Positions 32,314 to 41,534 of a stretch of DNA of 64,000 nt are shown here, in pieces. Source of the stretch: Streptomyces sp. NBC_00249. Lineage in GTDB: Bacteria; Actinomycetota; Actinomycetes; Streptomycetales; Streptomycetaceae. Within the stretch, counting starts at the first letter, position 1. Every line of letters starts with the position of its first letter. The DNA is taken from positions 124,001-188,000 of the forward strand of contig NZ_JAPEMV010000006.1 of the NCBI RefSeq assembly GCF_026342355.1, in the 5' to 3' direction. Under the pieces are notes generated by a model. It made no database searches. It was given only the letters and a program-made list of their open reading frames with translations, and was not told the DNA's origin. The translations under genes were made by a program, and so were the position numbers.

Positions 32314-32780
32314 CGCCGGCCCGCCGGGCACCGGACTCCTTCGACGCCTACTGGGCCGAGGTCAGCAGCACCGCCACGGAGACCATCCGCGGCGTCACCG
32401 TGCGCGTCCCGTTCGACATCCCCATGGCGATGGAGCAGCGCCTCGCCGACCTCCAGGAGTCCGCGCGCGAGGAGGACCTCGCCGAGCTGGTCTCTCTGCT
32501 CTTCGACATCGGCCCCGACGCCTTCGCCACCTGGAAGCAGGCCGGCATGGGCGCCACCGAATTCCAGGTGGTGCTGGCCTGGGGAATGGCTCACGCCGAC
32601 GGCCAGGCGATGACCTGGGCCGAGGCACACGCCCTCGTCCTCAGGGCGACCTCCGAGGGAAAAGCGCAGGCCGCCCCGAACCGAGCCGCGAGGCGCGCCT
32701 CGTCCGCCAGTACTGGTGGGCGGTCGAAGGCGACTTCCGCGCGCGGTACGGGATCGGCCCGCAAGACCTTGCGCGCCTGA
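32310..32780 (+). CDS. Tail assembly chaperone (gpG-like, zero-frame product)
   Basis: GTG at 32310 overlaps the tube gene stop. The 156-residue product is helical and acidic (LQESAREEDLAELVSLLFDI), with an Ala/Ser/Arg-rich tail after the slip site. That tail is likely just read-through of the frame not used in the fusion. The chaperone coats the tape measure during tail assembly. Confidence 0.8.
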   Translation: MTPARRAPDSFDAYWAEVSSTATETIRGVTVRVPFDIPMAMEQRLADLQESAREEDLAELVSLLFDIGPDAFATWKQAGMGATEFQVVLAWGMAHADGQAMTWAEAHALVLRATSEGKAQAAPNRAARRASSASTGGRSKATSARGTGSARKTLRA

Positions 32781-32905
32781 ACCGCCGCACATTCCGCAAC
32801 TACCTGTACTCCCTGCCGGCCGAGTCCGCGTTCATGCGGCTGGCGGGCGAGGAGCTGGCTGTCATCGACGACCCCGACGAGATTCGCGCCGCCCTTCGCG
32901 GCTGA
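32310..32905 (+). CDS. Tail assembly chaperone fusion (gpGT-like, -1 frameshift)
   Basis: At 32657-32663 the mRNA reads G GGA AAA in the gpG frame, a canonical X XXY YYZ slippery heptamer. A -1 shift there joins the first ~118 codons to an 80-residue downstream frame (RLVRQYWWAVEGDFRARYGI through DDPDEIRAALRG). That frame ends just before the tape measure gene. The downstream frame has no good start of its own. The product would be about 198 residues. Confidence 0.8.
32657..32663 (+). promoter_or_regulatory. Programmed -1 frameshift site GGGAAAA
   Basis: It is in phase with the gpG frame (codons GGA 32658-32660 and AAA 32661-32663), with the downstream frame open to 32905. Confidence 0.8.
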
Positions 32906-32920
32906 CCACGAGGGGGCGGC

Positions 32921-35539
32921 ATGAGCGCGACGACGATCGGCGAGCTGGTCGGCTACATCCGGGCCGAGACCAGCGATTTCGAGCGCGGGCTTGCCACGTC
33001 ACAGCTCCGGATGGAGGGCTTCCGCCTCGACACGGCCGGGCGCCTGCGGGACCTGCGCGGGCGTTTCGTAACATCGTCTGCCGTCATGGAGCGGGCCCTG
33101 ACCGGGGTCGGCGACGAGATGGGCGAGGTCGCCACCCAGACGGTCATCTACTCCTCCGTCGTCGACCGGGAGTCGCGGACCATGGAAGCCCGGCTGCGGG
33201 CCGTGGAGCACCAGGCCCGCCGGATGGGCTCCGCGCTTGCCTCCCGCTTCGCCGCAGTGTCGGCGCGGCTGCGGGGAATGTCCGTGGACACGGACCGGCT
33301 GAAGACCGTCGGCGCCCACTTCGGGCGGATCGCCATGTCGGTCGGCGGGGTGGCCGCCAAGCTGGGCACGGCGGTCCCGCTGGCGGCCGGGCTGGTCTCC
33401 ACGCTCGGCCAGGTCGCTCCGGCGGCCGGGGTCGCGGTGACGGGGATGTTCGCGATGGTCTTGGCCACGCAGACTCTGAAGCTGGGCATGAAGGGCGTCG
33501 GCGACGCCGTCAAGGCCGCGATGGACCCGTCCGACCCAGCCGCCTTCGAAGAGGCCATCAAGAATCTCGCGCCCTCCGCCCGCAGCTTCGCGCGCGAGGT
33601 GAAGACTCTCCAACCGCAGCTGAAGGCACTGCAACAGGGCGTCCAGGAACGCCTGTTCAAGGGCTTCGACGGCATCCTCCGCGAGATGGGCAAGAGCACC
33701 CTGCCGGTGCTGAGAAACGGCCTTTTCAACACCGCTGGGGCCTTGAATCTCATGGGCCGCAACATCGGCAACACCGCGATCGGCATGTCGAAGTCGGGTG
33801 TCCTCGGCCGGGCCATCTCCGGAGCCAACACGGGCCTCTACAACATGTCTCGGCTCCCCTCGCAGATCATGCTCGGCCTGACCCAGGTCGGCGCGGCGGC
33901 CGCCCCTGCTTTCGGCCGGCTGACGGCGGCGGCGGGCGCGGGCGCGGACAAGCTGTCGGACCGGATCTCGAAGGCCTTCGAGAACGGCGCGATGGAGAAG
34001 GCCATCGATCGGGCGATCAGCCTGATCGGGCAGCTCGGGAGCGTCGTCGGCAACGTCTTTTCGATCATCGGCTCGATCCTGTCCGCCGCCGAGGTGTCCG
34101 GTGGCGGCTTCATCGGTGCCCTCAAGGAGATCACGGGCGAGCTGAAGAAGGCTTTTGCGTCCCCGGCCGTGCAGTCCGGGCTGAAGGCGATCTTCCAGAC
34201 GATGGCCACGCTGGCTCAAACCGTCGGCCCGCTCCTCGTGATGGCGCTCCAGGCCATCGCGCCCGTCTTCACCGCGCTCGGGCCACCCGTACAGCGCCTG
34301 ATCCAGATGCTCGGCAAGGCCCTGGAGCCCGTCATCAAGGCCCTGGGCCCGGTGCTGGAAGCGATGGCCGTGGCGATCGGCGCCGTCATCGACGCCTTCT
34401 CGCCGCTGCTGCCGGTGATCGGGCAGCTGATCGCCGCGCTGCTGCCCGCGCTGACGCCGCTGCTGTCGCTGGTGACGGACATCTTCAAGCAGCTCGCGCC
34501 GGTCGTGCTTCAGCTGGCGCAGGTCCTCCTGTCCGCGCTCCAGCCCATCCTGGCGGCGCTCGCGCCCGCGCTGAAGCCGATCGTCGAAGCGCTCGGGAAG
34601 TTGGCGGAGGCGATTCTCCCGGTTGTCACCGCGCTGATGGAGGCACTCGCCCCGGTCATCGGCGACCTCGCGAAAATCCTCGCGGAGCTGCTGGTGGCGC
34701 TGGCGCCGGTGGTGACTCAGCTGATCATCATGATCGCCGACACCCTGACGAAGGCGCTGCCGGTGATCCTTCCGGTGATCGAGGTCATCGGAAAGCTGGC
34801 GAAGATCTTCACCGAAGAACTGGCTGTTGCTATCCGCGACGTGGTCGTGCCCGCGCTCCAGGCCCTTGTCAGCTTCCTCGAAGGCGACTTCAAGGGTGCC
34901 TGGGACCACTCGAAAATCTTCATCGCGAACGCCCTCACCCAGTGGATCCGGCTCCTGACCACACTCCCCGGGCGTGCCTGGCAGGCCCTGAGCCCCCTCG
35001 CCAACTCCCTGGCCATGCGCGCGGTCGAGGCTGGCGCCCGCCTGCACGAGGGCATCCGCACTCAGCTCGTCTTGGTGGTGCAGCGTGTGCAGGCCCTGCC
35101 CGGGCAGGCGCGCGCCGCACTCAGCGGCATCGGCAGCGCTCTGTGGGAGGCAGGATCCCGGCTGATCGGCGGCTTCATCGATGGCATCCGGTCCCGCTTT
35201 CAGCAGGTCAGGTCCACTCTCAGCCATCTGACCGGGATGCTGCCGGACTGGAAGGGCCCGGCCGCAGTCGACGCGAAGATCCTCACCCCCGCCGGACAGT
35301 CCCTCATCGAGGGCTTCCAGCGGGGCATCACCTCTGCCACCCCCGGGCTTCAGGCCCAGCTTGGAGGCCTCACCGGTGCCCTGCCGGGGATGGTCGGCGG
35401 CGCTGCGGGCGGCGGGATGGCCACCGGCGGGCCGGGGCGGCTCATCGTCGAGCTGGCCGGTCCGCAGGAGATGAAGTCCCTGATCCGCCGCATCGTCCAG
35501 GTCGACGGCCGCGGCTCCGTGCAGACCGCATTCGGATAG
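32921..35539 (+). CDS. Tape measure protein
   Basis: The 872-residue protein has a helical N-terminus (TIGELVGYIRAETSDFERGL). Hydrophobic stretches lie near residues 140-185, and a long Ala/Leu/Pro-rich region contains repeated LAPVI- and ALxPVL-type heptads. Length and composition are diagnostic. At roughly 1.5 angstroms per residue, the tail would be about 130 nm. It follows the chaperones, as always. Confidence 0.92.
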   Translation: MSATTIGELVGYIRAETSDFERGLATSQLRMEGFRLDTAGRLRDLRGRFVTSSAVMERALTGVGDEMGEVATQTVIYSSVVDRESRTMEARLRAVEHQARRMGSALASRFAAVSARLRGMSVDTDRLKTVGAHFGRIAMSVGGVAAKLGTAVPLAAGLVSTLGQVAPAAGVAVTGMFAMVLATQTLKLGMKGVGDAVKAAMDPSDPAAFEEAIKNLAPSARSFAREVKTLQPQLKALQQGVQERLFKGFDGILREMGKSTLPVLRNGLFNTAGALNLMGRNIGNTAIGMSKSGVLGRAISGANTGLYNMSRLPSQIMLGLTQVGAAAAPAFGRLTAAAGAGADKLSDRISKAFENGAMEKAIDRAISLIGQLGSVVGNVFSIIGSILSAAEVSGGGFIGALKEITGELKKAFASPAVQSGLKAIFQTMATLAQTVGPLLVMALQAIAPVFTALGPPVQRLIQMLGKALEPVIKALGPVLEAMAVAIGAVIDAFSPLLPVIGQLIAALLPALTPLLSLVTDIFKQLAPVVLQLAQVLLSALQPILAALAPALKPIVEALGKLAEAILPVVTALMEALAPVIGDLAKILAELLVALAPVVTQLIIMIADTLTKALPVILPVIEVIGKLAKIFTEELAVAIRDVVVPALQALVSFLEGDFKGAWDHSKIFIANALTQWIRLLTTLPGRAWQALSPLANSLAMRAVEAGARLHEGIRTQLVLVVQRVQALPGQARAALSGIGSALWEAGSRLIGGFIDGIRSRFQQVRSTLSHLTGMLPDWKGPAAVDAKILTPAGQSLIEGFQRGITSATPGLQAQLGGLTGALPGMVGGAAGGGMATGGPGRLIVELAGPQEMKSLIRRIVQVDGRGSVQTAFG

Positions 35540-35548
35540 GAGAACCCC

Positions 35549-38251
35549 ATGGTGGTGGTGCCCGATGCCCGTGTCGAGCTCAAGGCGGGCGGTACGTGGG
35601 TGGATGCCACCGACGACATGGTCGAGGCTGACGGGATCCGGTACAGCTGGGGCCGGCGGGCGGAGGGGTCTAGGACGGACCCCTCCGCCGCATCGCTGAC
35701 GCTGCGGAACCCGGACGGCAAATACTCCAGCCGGAATCCCCTGTCGCCGTACTACGGGCAGCTCGGGCGCAACACCCCGATCCGGCTCACCCACGACGGC
35801 GCCGACGTGGCCCTGTACCTGCCCACCGGTACCGCCGGCCGGGCCGCGACCCCCGACCATGCGTCGCTGGACGTCACGGGTGACCTCGATCTGCGGGTCG
35901 AGGTGACCCCCAGCGCCTGGGGCGGGGTCACGACCTCGGGCGCGTGGGAGCTGGCCGGGAAGTACGGCCTGGCAGGCCAGCGGTCGTGGCTGTGGGACTT
36001 CACCGACCTCGGAAAGGTCCAATTTTTCTGGTCGGTGGACGGCACCGCCCTGGTGAACGACATCACCCCGAGCATCAGCCTGCCCGTCGGGTCCCGGGCG
36101 GCCCTGAGGGTCACCCTGGACGTCAACAACGGGGCGGGCGGGTACACGGTGACCCACTACACGGCCGCGTCGATCGCCGGGCCGTGGACGCAGTTTTCCC
36201 AGACCGTTACCACCAGCGGCACCACCAGTATTTTCAACTCAACGGCCTCCGTGGAGGTCGGCGACGTTGCCTGGGTGGGCTTCGCCGACAGGTCCCGGCG
36301 CTTCCACGCCTTCGAGATGCGCAACGGGATCGGCGGCTCTGTCGTCGCCAACCCGGTCTTCACCGCGCAGGCCAGCGGTACCACGAGCTTTACGGATGCC
36401 GCCGGCCGGACCTGGACGACCGCAGACGGCGGGGAGATCACCTCCCGCCGGATCCGGGCCGTCCTAGAGGCGTCCTCCTGGACGCCTGAGTGGGGGGCGA
36501 GCGGGCACGATGTCACCACGCCGGTGGAGGCGGCCGGGGTCCTACGGCGTCTCGGCCAGGGCGACAAGCCGCTGGCGTCCACGCTGCGGCGCAGGATCCC
36601 GGCCTACTCGCCCGTGGCCTACTGGCCGATGGAGGAGGGCCGGGACGCCACGCAGGCAGCTTCGCCCATTCCGGGCGTGCTGCCGCTGACGGTGTCGGGC
36701 TTCGAGTTCGCCGCGGATGACACCTGTCCCGGCTCGGTAGCCCTTCCGAAGATCAACGCGGCGGCGTCGGCGATGGCGCCCGTACCGGCGTACACGGCCA
36801 CCGGCCAGTACCTGGTGTCCTACGTCTACCTTCAGCCGACCCTGCCGTCCGGCGACAACGTGATCCTGGACATGACGACCACCGGCAGCTCCGCCCGAAT
36901 CACCATCTCCGTCGGCCCCGGCCTGATCAAACTGCGCGGCTACAGCAGCGCGGGCACCCTGGTCCTGTCCCACGACGGTTCCAGCACGGGCTGGGACGGA
37001 CCCGTCTGGCACCGCTTCGACTTCAGCGCGACCGACGTCGGCGGCGGCAACGTCGAGTACCACATGGCGTGGATCATCGCGGGCTCCGGCGGTTTCCAGA
37101 GCAACACGACCGTGGCCGCGACGGTCGGCACTGTCACCGGGATCAGCACCGCCTTTGGAGCCGAACTTGCCGACATGCGCATCGGGCACCTGGTCGTGTT
37201 TCCCACCAGCACGACGACTGTCTTCAGCAGCGCTGACGGCGGGTACGCCGGGGAGCGGGCGGCGGCCCGCGTAGTGCGCCTTGCGGGCGAGGAGGGCGTC
37301 CGTGTGTCGGCCCTCACTGCGGGCGCCGACACCACCCTGATGGGGCCCCAGCGCCCTGACACCCTCCTCGATCTCCTCGACGAGTGCGAGGCCGCCGACG
37401 GCGGGATCCTCTACGAGGATCGGGAGGTAGCCGGGATCGCCTTCCGGGGCCGGACCTCCCTCTACAACCAGACCCCCAAGCTCACGATCCCGTACGGCCA
37501 GCTGGCACCGCCGCTGGCTCCGACGGACGACGACCGGCACATCCGCAACGACCGCACCATCACCCGCGCCGGCGGCTCGTCGGCGCGCGCGGTCCTCACC
37601 TCCGGGACCCTGTCCACGGCGGCCCCACCGAACGGGGTCGGCGTGTACGACGACTCCCAGACCCTCAACCTGAACACCGATGACCAGTGCGCCGACATCG
37701 CCGGGTGGCTGCTGCACCGCGGCACCTGGGATGAGGCCCGCTACCCGCAGGTGACGATCTACCTGCACAAGTACCCGGCCCTGATCCCGGCCGTCTCGGC
37801 GCTCCAGCCGGGCGATGTCGTCCGGATCACGGGCCTGCCGGTGTGGTTGCCGCCCGGCCCGCTCGACCTGATGGTTGAGGGCGCCACCGAAGTATTCAAA
37901 CCGTTCGAGTGGGTAATCACACTCGCCTGCTCCCCGGCCGGCCTGTGGACTGTGGCGGTGGCCGACAGCGCAACCCTCGGCAGGGCGGACACGACCGGGT
38001 CGCAGCTCGCCTCAGGGGTTACGTCGACAGCCACGTCCCTCTCCGTGGCCACGGCGTCGGGTCCGCTGTGGAGCACGACCAGCCCGCCGTACGACGTCCA
38101 GGTCGGCGGCGAGGTGATGACGGTGACCGCGGTGTCCGGGGCCTCGTCGCCGCAGACGTTCACCGTGGTGCGCTCCGTCAACGGGATCGTGAAGGCCCAG
38201 AGTTCCGGAGCCGCCGTCGGCCTCGTCCAGCCCGCACGCGCCGCCCTGTAG
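35549..38251 (+). CDS. Tail tip protein with LamG-like domain
   Basis: The 900-residue protein has an N-terminal ~100-residue tail-component domain (VELKAGGTWVDATDDMVEAD, and RYSWGRRAEGSRTDPSAASL). A concanavalin/LamG-like beta sandwich follows (about 105-260, with ASLDVTGDLDLRVEVTPSAW). A second beta-sandwich spans about 355-560, and late hub-like domains reach the end. It probably forms the distal tail or baseplate hub and may touch surface glycans. Confidence 0.75.
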   Translation: MVVVPDARVELKAGGTWVDATDDMVEADGIRYSWGRRAEGSRTDPSAASLTLRNPDGKYSSRNPLSPYYGQLGRNTPIRLTHDGADVALYLPTGTAGRAATPDHASLDVTGDLDLRVEVTPSAWGGVTTSGAWELAGKYGLAGQRSWLWDFTDLGKVQFFWSVDGTALVNDITPSISLPVGSRAALRVTLDVNNGAGGYTVTHYTAASIAGPWTQFSQTVTTSGTTSIFNSTASVEVGDVAWVGFADRSRRFHAFEMRNGIGGSVVANPVFTAQASGTTSFTDAAGRTWTTADGGEITSRRIRAVLEASSWTPEWGASGHDVTTPVEAAGVLRRLGQGDKPLASTLRRRIPAYSPVAYWPMEEGRDATQAASPIPGVLPLTVSGFEFAADDTCPGSVALPKINAAASAMAPVPAYTATGQYLVSYVYLQPTLPSGDNVILDMTTTGSSARITISVGPGLIKLRGYSSAGTLVLSHDGSSTGWDGPVWHRFDFSATDVGGGNVEYHMAWIIAGSGGFQSNTTVAATVGTVTGISTAFGAELADMRIGHLVVFPTSTTTVFSSADGGYAGERAAARVVRLAGEEGVRVSALTAGADTTLMGPQRPDTLLDLLDECEAADGGILYEDREVAGIAFRGRTSLYNQTPKLTIPYGQLAPPLAPTDDDRHIRNDRTITRAGGSSARAVLTSGTLSTAAPPNGVGVYDDSQTLNLNTDDQCADIAGWLLHRGTWDEARYPQVTIYLHKYPALIPAVSALQPGDVVRITGLPVWLPPGPLDLMVEGATEVFKPFEWVITLACSPAGLWTVAVADSATLGRADTTGSQLASGVTSTATSLSVATASGPLWSTTSPPYDVQVGGEVMTVTAVSGASSPQTFTVVRSVNGIVKAQSSGAAVGLVQPARAAL

Positions 38252-38266
38252 GAAGGAGCATTGCCC

Positions 38267-38746
38267 ATGCCCATTGCCGCTGGCCAGATCATCACGGCCG
38301 CGTATCTCGACCGGCTGGAGAACCCGCCGGTGGCAATCCTCCAACAGACCGTGGTGCAGTCCATTGCGAACGGCGTCTGGGGGGTGATCACGTTCGATAC
38401 CGAGATTAAGGACACGTACGGCGGTCATTCGACGGTGACCAACACGAGCCGGTACACGGTCCAGCTTGCCGGGACGTACCGGGTGACCGGCCGGGCGGCT
38501 TTTGCCAACAACGCTACCGGCAGCCGCGGCGCCCGCATCCACAAGAACGGCGTCTTCATCCAGGGAGCGGCGAACCTCGCGGGCGCGGGCACCCTCGCCG
38601 GGATCTCCGAGGCCAGCCACCTGCTCGACCTGGCGGTCGGCGATTACGTCGAGGTCGCGGGTGGCCAGAACTCGGGCGGCAGCCTCTCCACCTCGTTCTC
38701 GGGCGAGGCCGCGTCGATGATGTATATCGAATGGATCCACTCATGA
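38267..38746 (+). CDS. C1q-like beta-sandwich minor tail protein
   Basis: I chose ATG 38267 (AAGGAG 8 bases upstream) over TTG 38261. The 159-residue protein begins MPIAAGQIITAAYLDRLENP, a common start for phage tail-tip accessories. A jelly-roll domain follows: YTVQLAGTYRVTGRAAFANN, GARIHKNG and SHLLDLAVGDYVEV. Trimeric C1q/TNF-like domains serve as receptor binders. Confidence 0.7.
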   Translation: MPIAAGQIITAAYLDRLENPPVAILQQTVVQSIANGVWGVITFDTEIKDTYGGHSTVTNTSRYTVQLAGTYRVTGRAAFANNATGSRGARIHKNGVFIQGAANLAGAGTLAGISEASHLLDLAVGDYVEVAGGQNSGGSLSTSFSGEAASMMYIEWIHS

Positions 38747-39009
38747 TGACCTGCACCACGTGCGGGGCGGCGGCCGTGGTGCAGTGGCGCCGCCGCCTTC
38801 CCGGCAAGCCCGGCGCGGACGGCAACACAGAGCCGGTCGGCGCCTGCGCCTCCCACTCGCTCAATCCGGCGGCCGCGAGCCTCGTGCACGCAGCCACGTG
38901 CACCGGCACGAACAAGGGCGGCGCCTGCGACTGCACCCCCGAACCTGCCCCCGGCGACTCTTTCCCGGGCCCGGCCGAGCCGGAGCGACGTCTCCCGCCC
39001 GGCTGGTAG
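38743..39009 (+). CDS. Small CxxC protein (88 aa)
   Basis: The ATG at 38743 overlaps the previous stop (ATGA). It starts with a zinc-knuckle segment CTTCGAAAVVQWRRRLPGKP, then another Cys/His region, and ends Pro-rich. Similar short proteins occur before endolysins in Streptomyces phages. Confidence 0.6.
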   Translation: MMTCTTCGAAAVVQWRRRLPGKPGADGNTEPVGACASHSLNPAAASLVHAATCTGTNKGGACDCTPEPAPGDSFPGPAEPERRLPPGW

Positions 39010-39028
39010 CCCGCCACCCACCTCGTAC

Positions 39029-39050
39029 GCCCCGCGCCGCCGGCCGGGGC
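39029..39050 (+). terminator. Hairpin followed by T-run before the endolysin
   Basis: GCCCCG (39029-39034) pairs with CGGGGC (39045-39050), followed by CATTTTC. It may partly terminate transcription between tail and lysis genes. Confidence 0.45.
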
Positions 39051-39077
39051 CATTTTCATGTTCTGGAGGTATCGCCC

Positions 39078-39971
39078 ATGGGTGAAATCTGGATCCCCGA
39101 GGCCGTACGCCTCGGCGACGGCGAGATCGGTGGGCCGATGGACAGCCCCGATGCCGAGGCCCGCACCGTCTGGCACACCACCGAGACCGGCAACGGTGCG
39201 ACCGCGTTCCGGGTCGTGGCCGAGGGCCTCATCGAGGACTCCAACGAGCCGCACATCCTCTACTGCCCCGTGACGGATGCCCTTGGGCAGTTCGGGCCCC
39301 TCAACGAGAGCGCCCGCGCTCTGCGCAACTCGGGCTCCCTGCGCACCAACCGGACCGGCGAGGTCTGCATCCAGGTTGAGATTCTTGCCCGCGCGGGCAC
39401 CCCCTTCACTGGCTACTGGCGGCCGGGCCCGAACTTTCGGGCTCTGCTTCGCGCGATCCGGTCCTGGGGCGTGCCCGATGTCTGGCCCGCTGGCCGCCTC
39501 GCGCGCGCGGGCAACGACGACGTGTCGCGGAGCACCTCTACGTGGACGTCCGCCGGCGGGCACTACGGGCACTGCCAGATTCCTGGCAACGACCACTGGG
39601 ACCCGGGCGCGATCGACACCGTGGCGCTGCTGGCGGCGGGCAGCGGCCAGCCGCCGACGCCCGGCCCCCTGAGCGTCTCCTTGTCCCGGCTGATCGCCGC
39701 GGCGAAGGCCGACCCGCCGAAGTCGGGCACGCCGGTGTCGTACGCAGGGACGAAGACGGTCGAGGCCGCGCTCGTCGCCGAGGGCCTCCTCGCGGCGTCC
39801 CTGGCAGACGGCCACTTCGGCACCGCCACCGTCAGCGCCTTCGCAAAGTGGCAGCGCCGCTACTCCGAGCGCCGCCACCTCGGCTGGACCTCCGCCGACT
39901 GCGACGGCATCCCCGGCAAGACCTCGCTCACGGCTCTGGGCGCCGCCCACAACTTCACCGTCACTGCCTGA
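39078..39971 (+). CDS. Endolysin (N-acetylmuramoyl-L-alanine amidase with wall-binding domain)
   Basis: In this 297-residue protein the amidase_2-like domain covers about residues 5-190. TVWHTTET supplies the first zinc His, and YGHCQIPGNDHWDPGAID supplies the second His and the HWDPG signature. After a linker, the C-terminal ~90 residues (TKTVEAALVAEGLLAASLAD, then GHFGTATVSAFAKWQRRY) form a peptidoglycan-binding domain. It cuts the amide between muramic acid and the stem peptide. GGAGGT precedes the ATG. There is no signal peptide, so release depends on the holins that follow. Confidence 0.88.
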   Translation: MGEIWIPEAVRLGDGEIGGPMDSPDAEARTVWHTTETGNGATAFRVVAEGLIEDSNEPHILYCPVTDALGQFGPLNESARALRNSGSLRTNRTGEVCIQVEILARAGTPFTGYWRPGPNFRALLRAIRSWGVPDVWPAGRLARAGNDDVSRSTSTWTSAGGHYGHCQIPGNDHWDPGAIDTVALLAAGSGQPPTPGPLSVSLSRLIAAAKADPPKSGTPVSYAGTKTVEAALVAEGLLAASLADGHFGTATVSAFAKWQRRYSERRHLGWTSADCDGIPGKTSLTALGAAHNFTVTA

Positions 39972-39987
39972 CCCCTGAGGAGACCTG

Positions 39988-40218
39988 ATGATCACCGCTG
40001 CCTTCTGGAAGTCCACCGCCGAGCGCGCCGTGCGCACCTTCGCTCAGGCCGTCCTCGGCGCGGTCGGCGCCGACCAGCTCGGCATCCTCGACGTCGACTG
40101 GGGCCAGGCCGCATCCGTCGGTGGCCTCGCCTCCGTCCTCGCGGTGCTCACCGCGATCGCCACCTCCGGCGGAGCGGAGGGACCGGGCATCACCGAGACC
40201 GTGCGGGAGCCCAGGTGA
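39988..40218 (+). CDS. Holin (r1t-type)
   Basis: In this 76-residue protein FWKSTAERAVRTFAQAVLGA forms the first amphipathic segment. Asp-Trp-Gly (VDWGQAASVGG) is followed by a membrane segment (LASVLAVLTAIATSG), then a charged end. This matches the phage r1t holin family. It forms the membrane lesion that releases the endolysin. It overlaps the next gene by four bases. Confidence 0.8.
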   Translation: MITAAFWKSTAERAVRTFAQAVLGAVGADQLGILDVDWGQAASVGGLASVLAVLTAIATSGGAEGPGITETVREPR

Positions 40219-40460
40219 CCCCGGCTGAGTCACAGCACGTGGCCACCGAGATCGCCGAGCTGCGTCGTGCCGTTGACGTCGGCTTCGCCCGGGTCGACGG
40301 CTCCCTCGCCCTCCTGGTGCAGCGCGGCGACCAGACAGATAAGAAACTTGAGGACCACGAGGCCCGTCTCGACGCCGTGGAGCGGGCCCGCTGGCCGCTG
40401 CCGAGCCTCGCCGCGGTGACCGCCGTGGGCTCCCTCGTCTACACCCTCGTGGCCCGGTAG
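40215..40460 (+). CDS. Second holin/XhlA-like membrane protein
   Basis: In this 81-residue protein an N-terminal coiled coil (LRRAVDVGFARVDGSLALLV, and KLEDHEARLDAVER) is followed by one membrane segment at the C-terminus (LPSLAAVTAVGSLVYTLVAR). The layout is that of XhlA-type holin partners or antiholins. GTG at 40215. Confidence 0.65.
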   Translation: MTPAESQHVATEIAELRRAVDVGFARVDGSLALLVQRGDQTDKKLEDHEARLDAVERARWPLPSLAAVTAVGSLVYTLVAR

Positions 40461-40469
40461 GGAGGCACC

Positions 40470-41435
40470 ATGGCTCGGCGTACCGTCACCGGCAGGGTGG
40501 ACGACCTTTTCACGGATGCGGCGGCGGCTGGCGTCGCCGTCACTCTGTCCGCGATGCCCCGCCGCTGGACCGACGAGGCAGGCGGCCGGGTGCTGGCCGC
40601 TCCGGATCATCCGGTGGTCGTGACCGCTGGCGCCTGGTCGGCGTCGCTGCTGCCGACCGACGAGCCCGGCATCGAACCTGCGACGGGCCGCTACTACCGG
40701 GTGACCGAGTCGGTCGCCGGTGTGCCGGTGCGGGTGCGGGTCTTCGAAGTCCCGACCGGCGTCGGGTCCGTCGGTATCGACACGCTCGTCGTGGCCGATC
40801 CGGGCTTGCCGGGATACGTGCGGGGGACGGCGGGCCCAAAGGGCGACACCGGGGACACCGGCCCCCAAGGCCCACAGCCGCCGCTCGGCGCAGCCGGGGC
40901 CGGGGCCGGGATCGCGCTGCGCTCGACGGACCCGACAACAACCGACGCCAGGACGCCGACCGCGCACGCAGCCTCGCACGCCGCCGCCGGGGCTGACGCG
41001 CTCACGCTCACCCAGGCGCAGGTCACCGGCCTGGCTGCTGCGCTGGCCGGTCTGCTGCCGCTCACCGGCGGCACCATGACCGGCACCGTCACCAACAACG
41101 CCGCCTCGGCCGCCACGACCGCGTACGGCGGCGGCGTCGTCGGCGACACCTTCGACCGATGGCGCATCCTCGCAAGTGGGGCCATTGAGTTGGGCCCCGG
41201 CAACGCGGCACGCGACACCAACCTGCGGCGCTCCGCGGCGAACGAGCTCACCACGGACGACGCGCTCATCGTCGCCCTGATGTTCCGCCACATGGGCAGC
41301 ACGCTGGGCTTCTACGGGGCTGCCGCCGTGGCTAGGCCGAGCATCACCGGCAGCCGAGGCGGCAACTCGGCGCTCGGTTCGCTGATCAGTGCGCTGGCCG
41401 CCATCGGCCTCGTCACCGACACCACCACTGCCTGA
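40470..41435 (+). CDS. Tail fibre with collagen-like repeat
   Basis: The 321-residue protein has an N-terminal ~115-residue virion-attachment domain (RRTVTGRVDDLFTDAAAAGV). A short Gly-X-Y segment (GPKGDTGDTGPQGPQPP) can trimerise. A Ser/Thr/Ala region with TPTAHAASHAAAGAD and the LLPLTGGTMTG motif common in fibres follows, then a distal domain. It is the last late gene, after the lysis genes and just before a strong terminator. It probably determines host binding. Confidence 0.75.
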   Translation: MARRTVTGRVDDLFTDAAAAGVAVTLSAMPRRWTDEAGGRVLAAPDHPVVVTAGAWSASLLPTDEPGIEPATGRYYRVTESVAGVPVRVRVFEVPTGVGSVGIDTLVVADPGLPGYVRGTAGPKGDTGDTGPQGPQPPLGAAGAGAGIALRSTDPTTTDARTPTAHAASHAAAGADALTLTQAQVTGLAAALAGLLPLTGGTMTGTVTNNAASAATTAYGGGVVGDTFDRWRILASGAIELGPGNAARDTNLRRSAANELTTDDALIVALMFRHMGSTLGFYGAAAVARPSITGSRGGNSALGSLISALAAIGLVTDTTTA

Positions 41436-41451
41436 AGATCCGATCTACCTT

Positions 41452-41481
41452 GCCCCCTCTCGCCTACGGGCGGGAGGGGGC
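41452..41481 (+). terminator. Late operon terminator
   Basis: GCCCCCTCTCGCC pairs with GGGCGGGAGGGGGC across a short loop and is followed by GATTTTGT. It closes the long rightward late operon. Confidence 0.8.
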
Positions 41482-41501
41482 GATTTTGTCGTGTACCGGT
41501 A

Positions 41502-41526
41502 CCGTTCAGGTGTCGAGTCTGAACGG
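41502..41526. promoter_or_regulatory. Inverted repeat ahead of the HTH-TPR regulator
   Basis: CCGTTCAG (41502-41509) is inverted perfectly as CTGAACGG (41519-41526), ending 8 bases before the regulator's ATG. TGTACCGGTACC (41492-41503) abuts it. It is a candidate autoregulatory operator. Confidence 0.45.
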
Positions 41527-41534
41527 GAGCCAGT

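Noticed and set aside
32999-36157. A very long open frame on the minus strand across the tail genes
   Set aside because: It mirrors the tape measure and tail-tip genes, and its composition is that of a high-GC antisense shadow.
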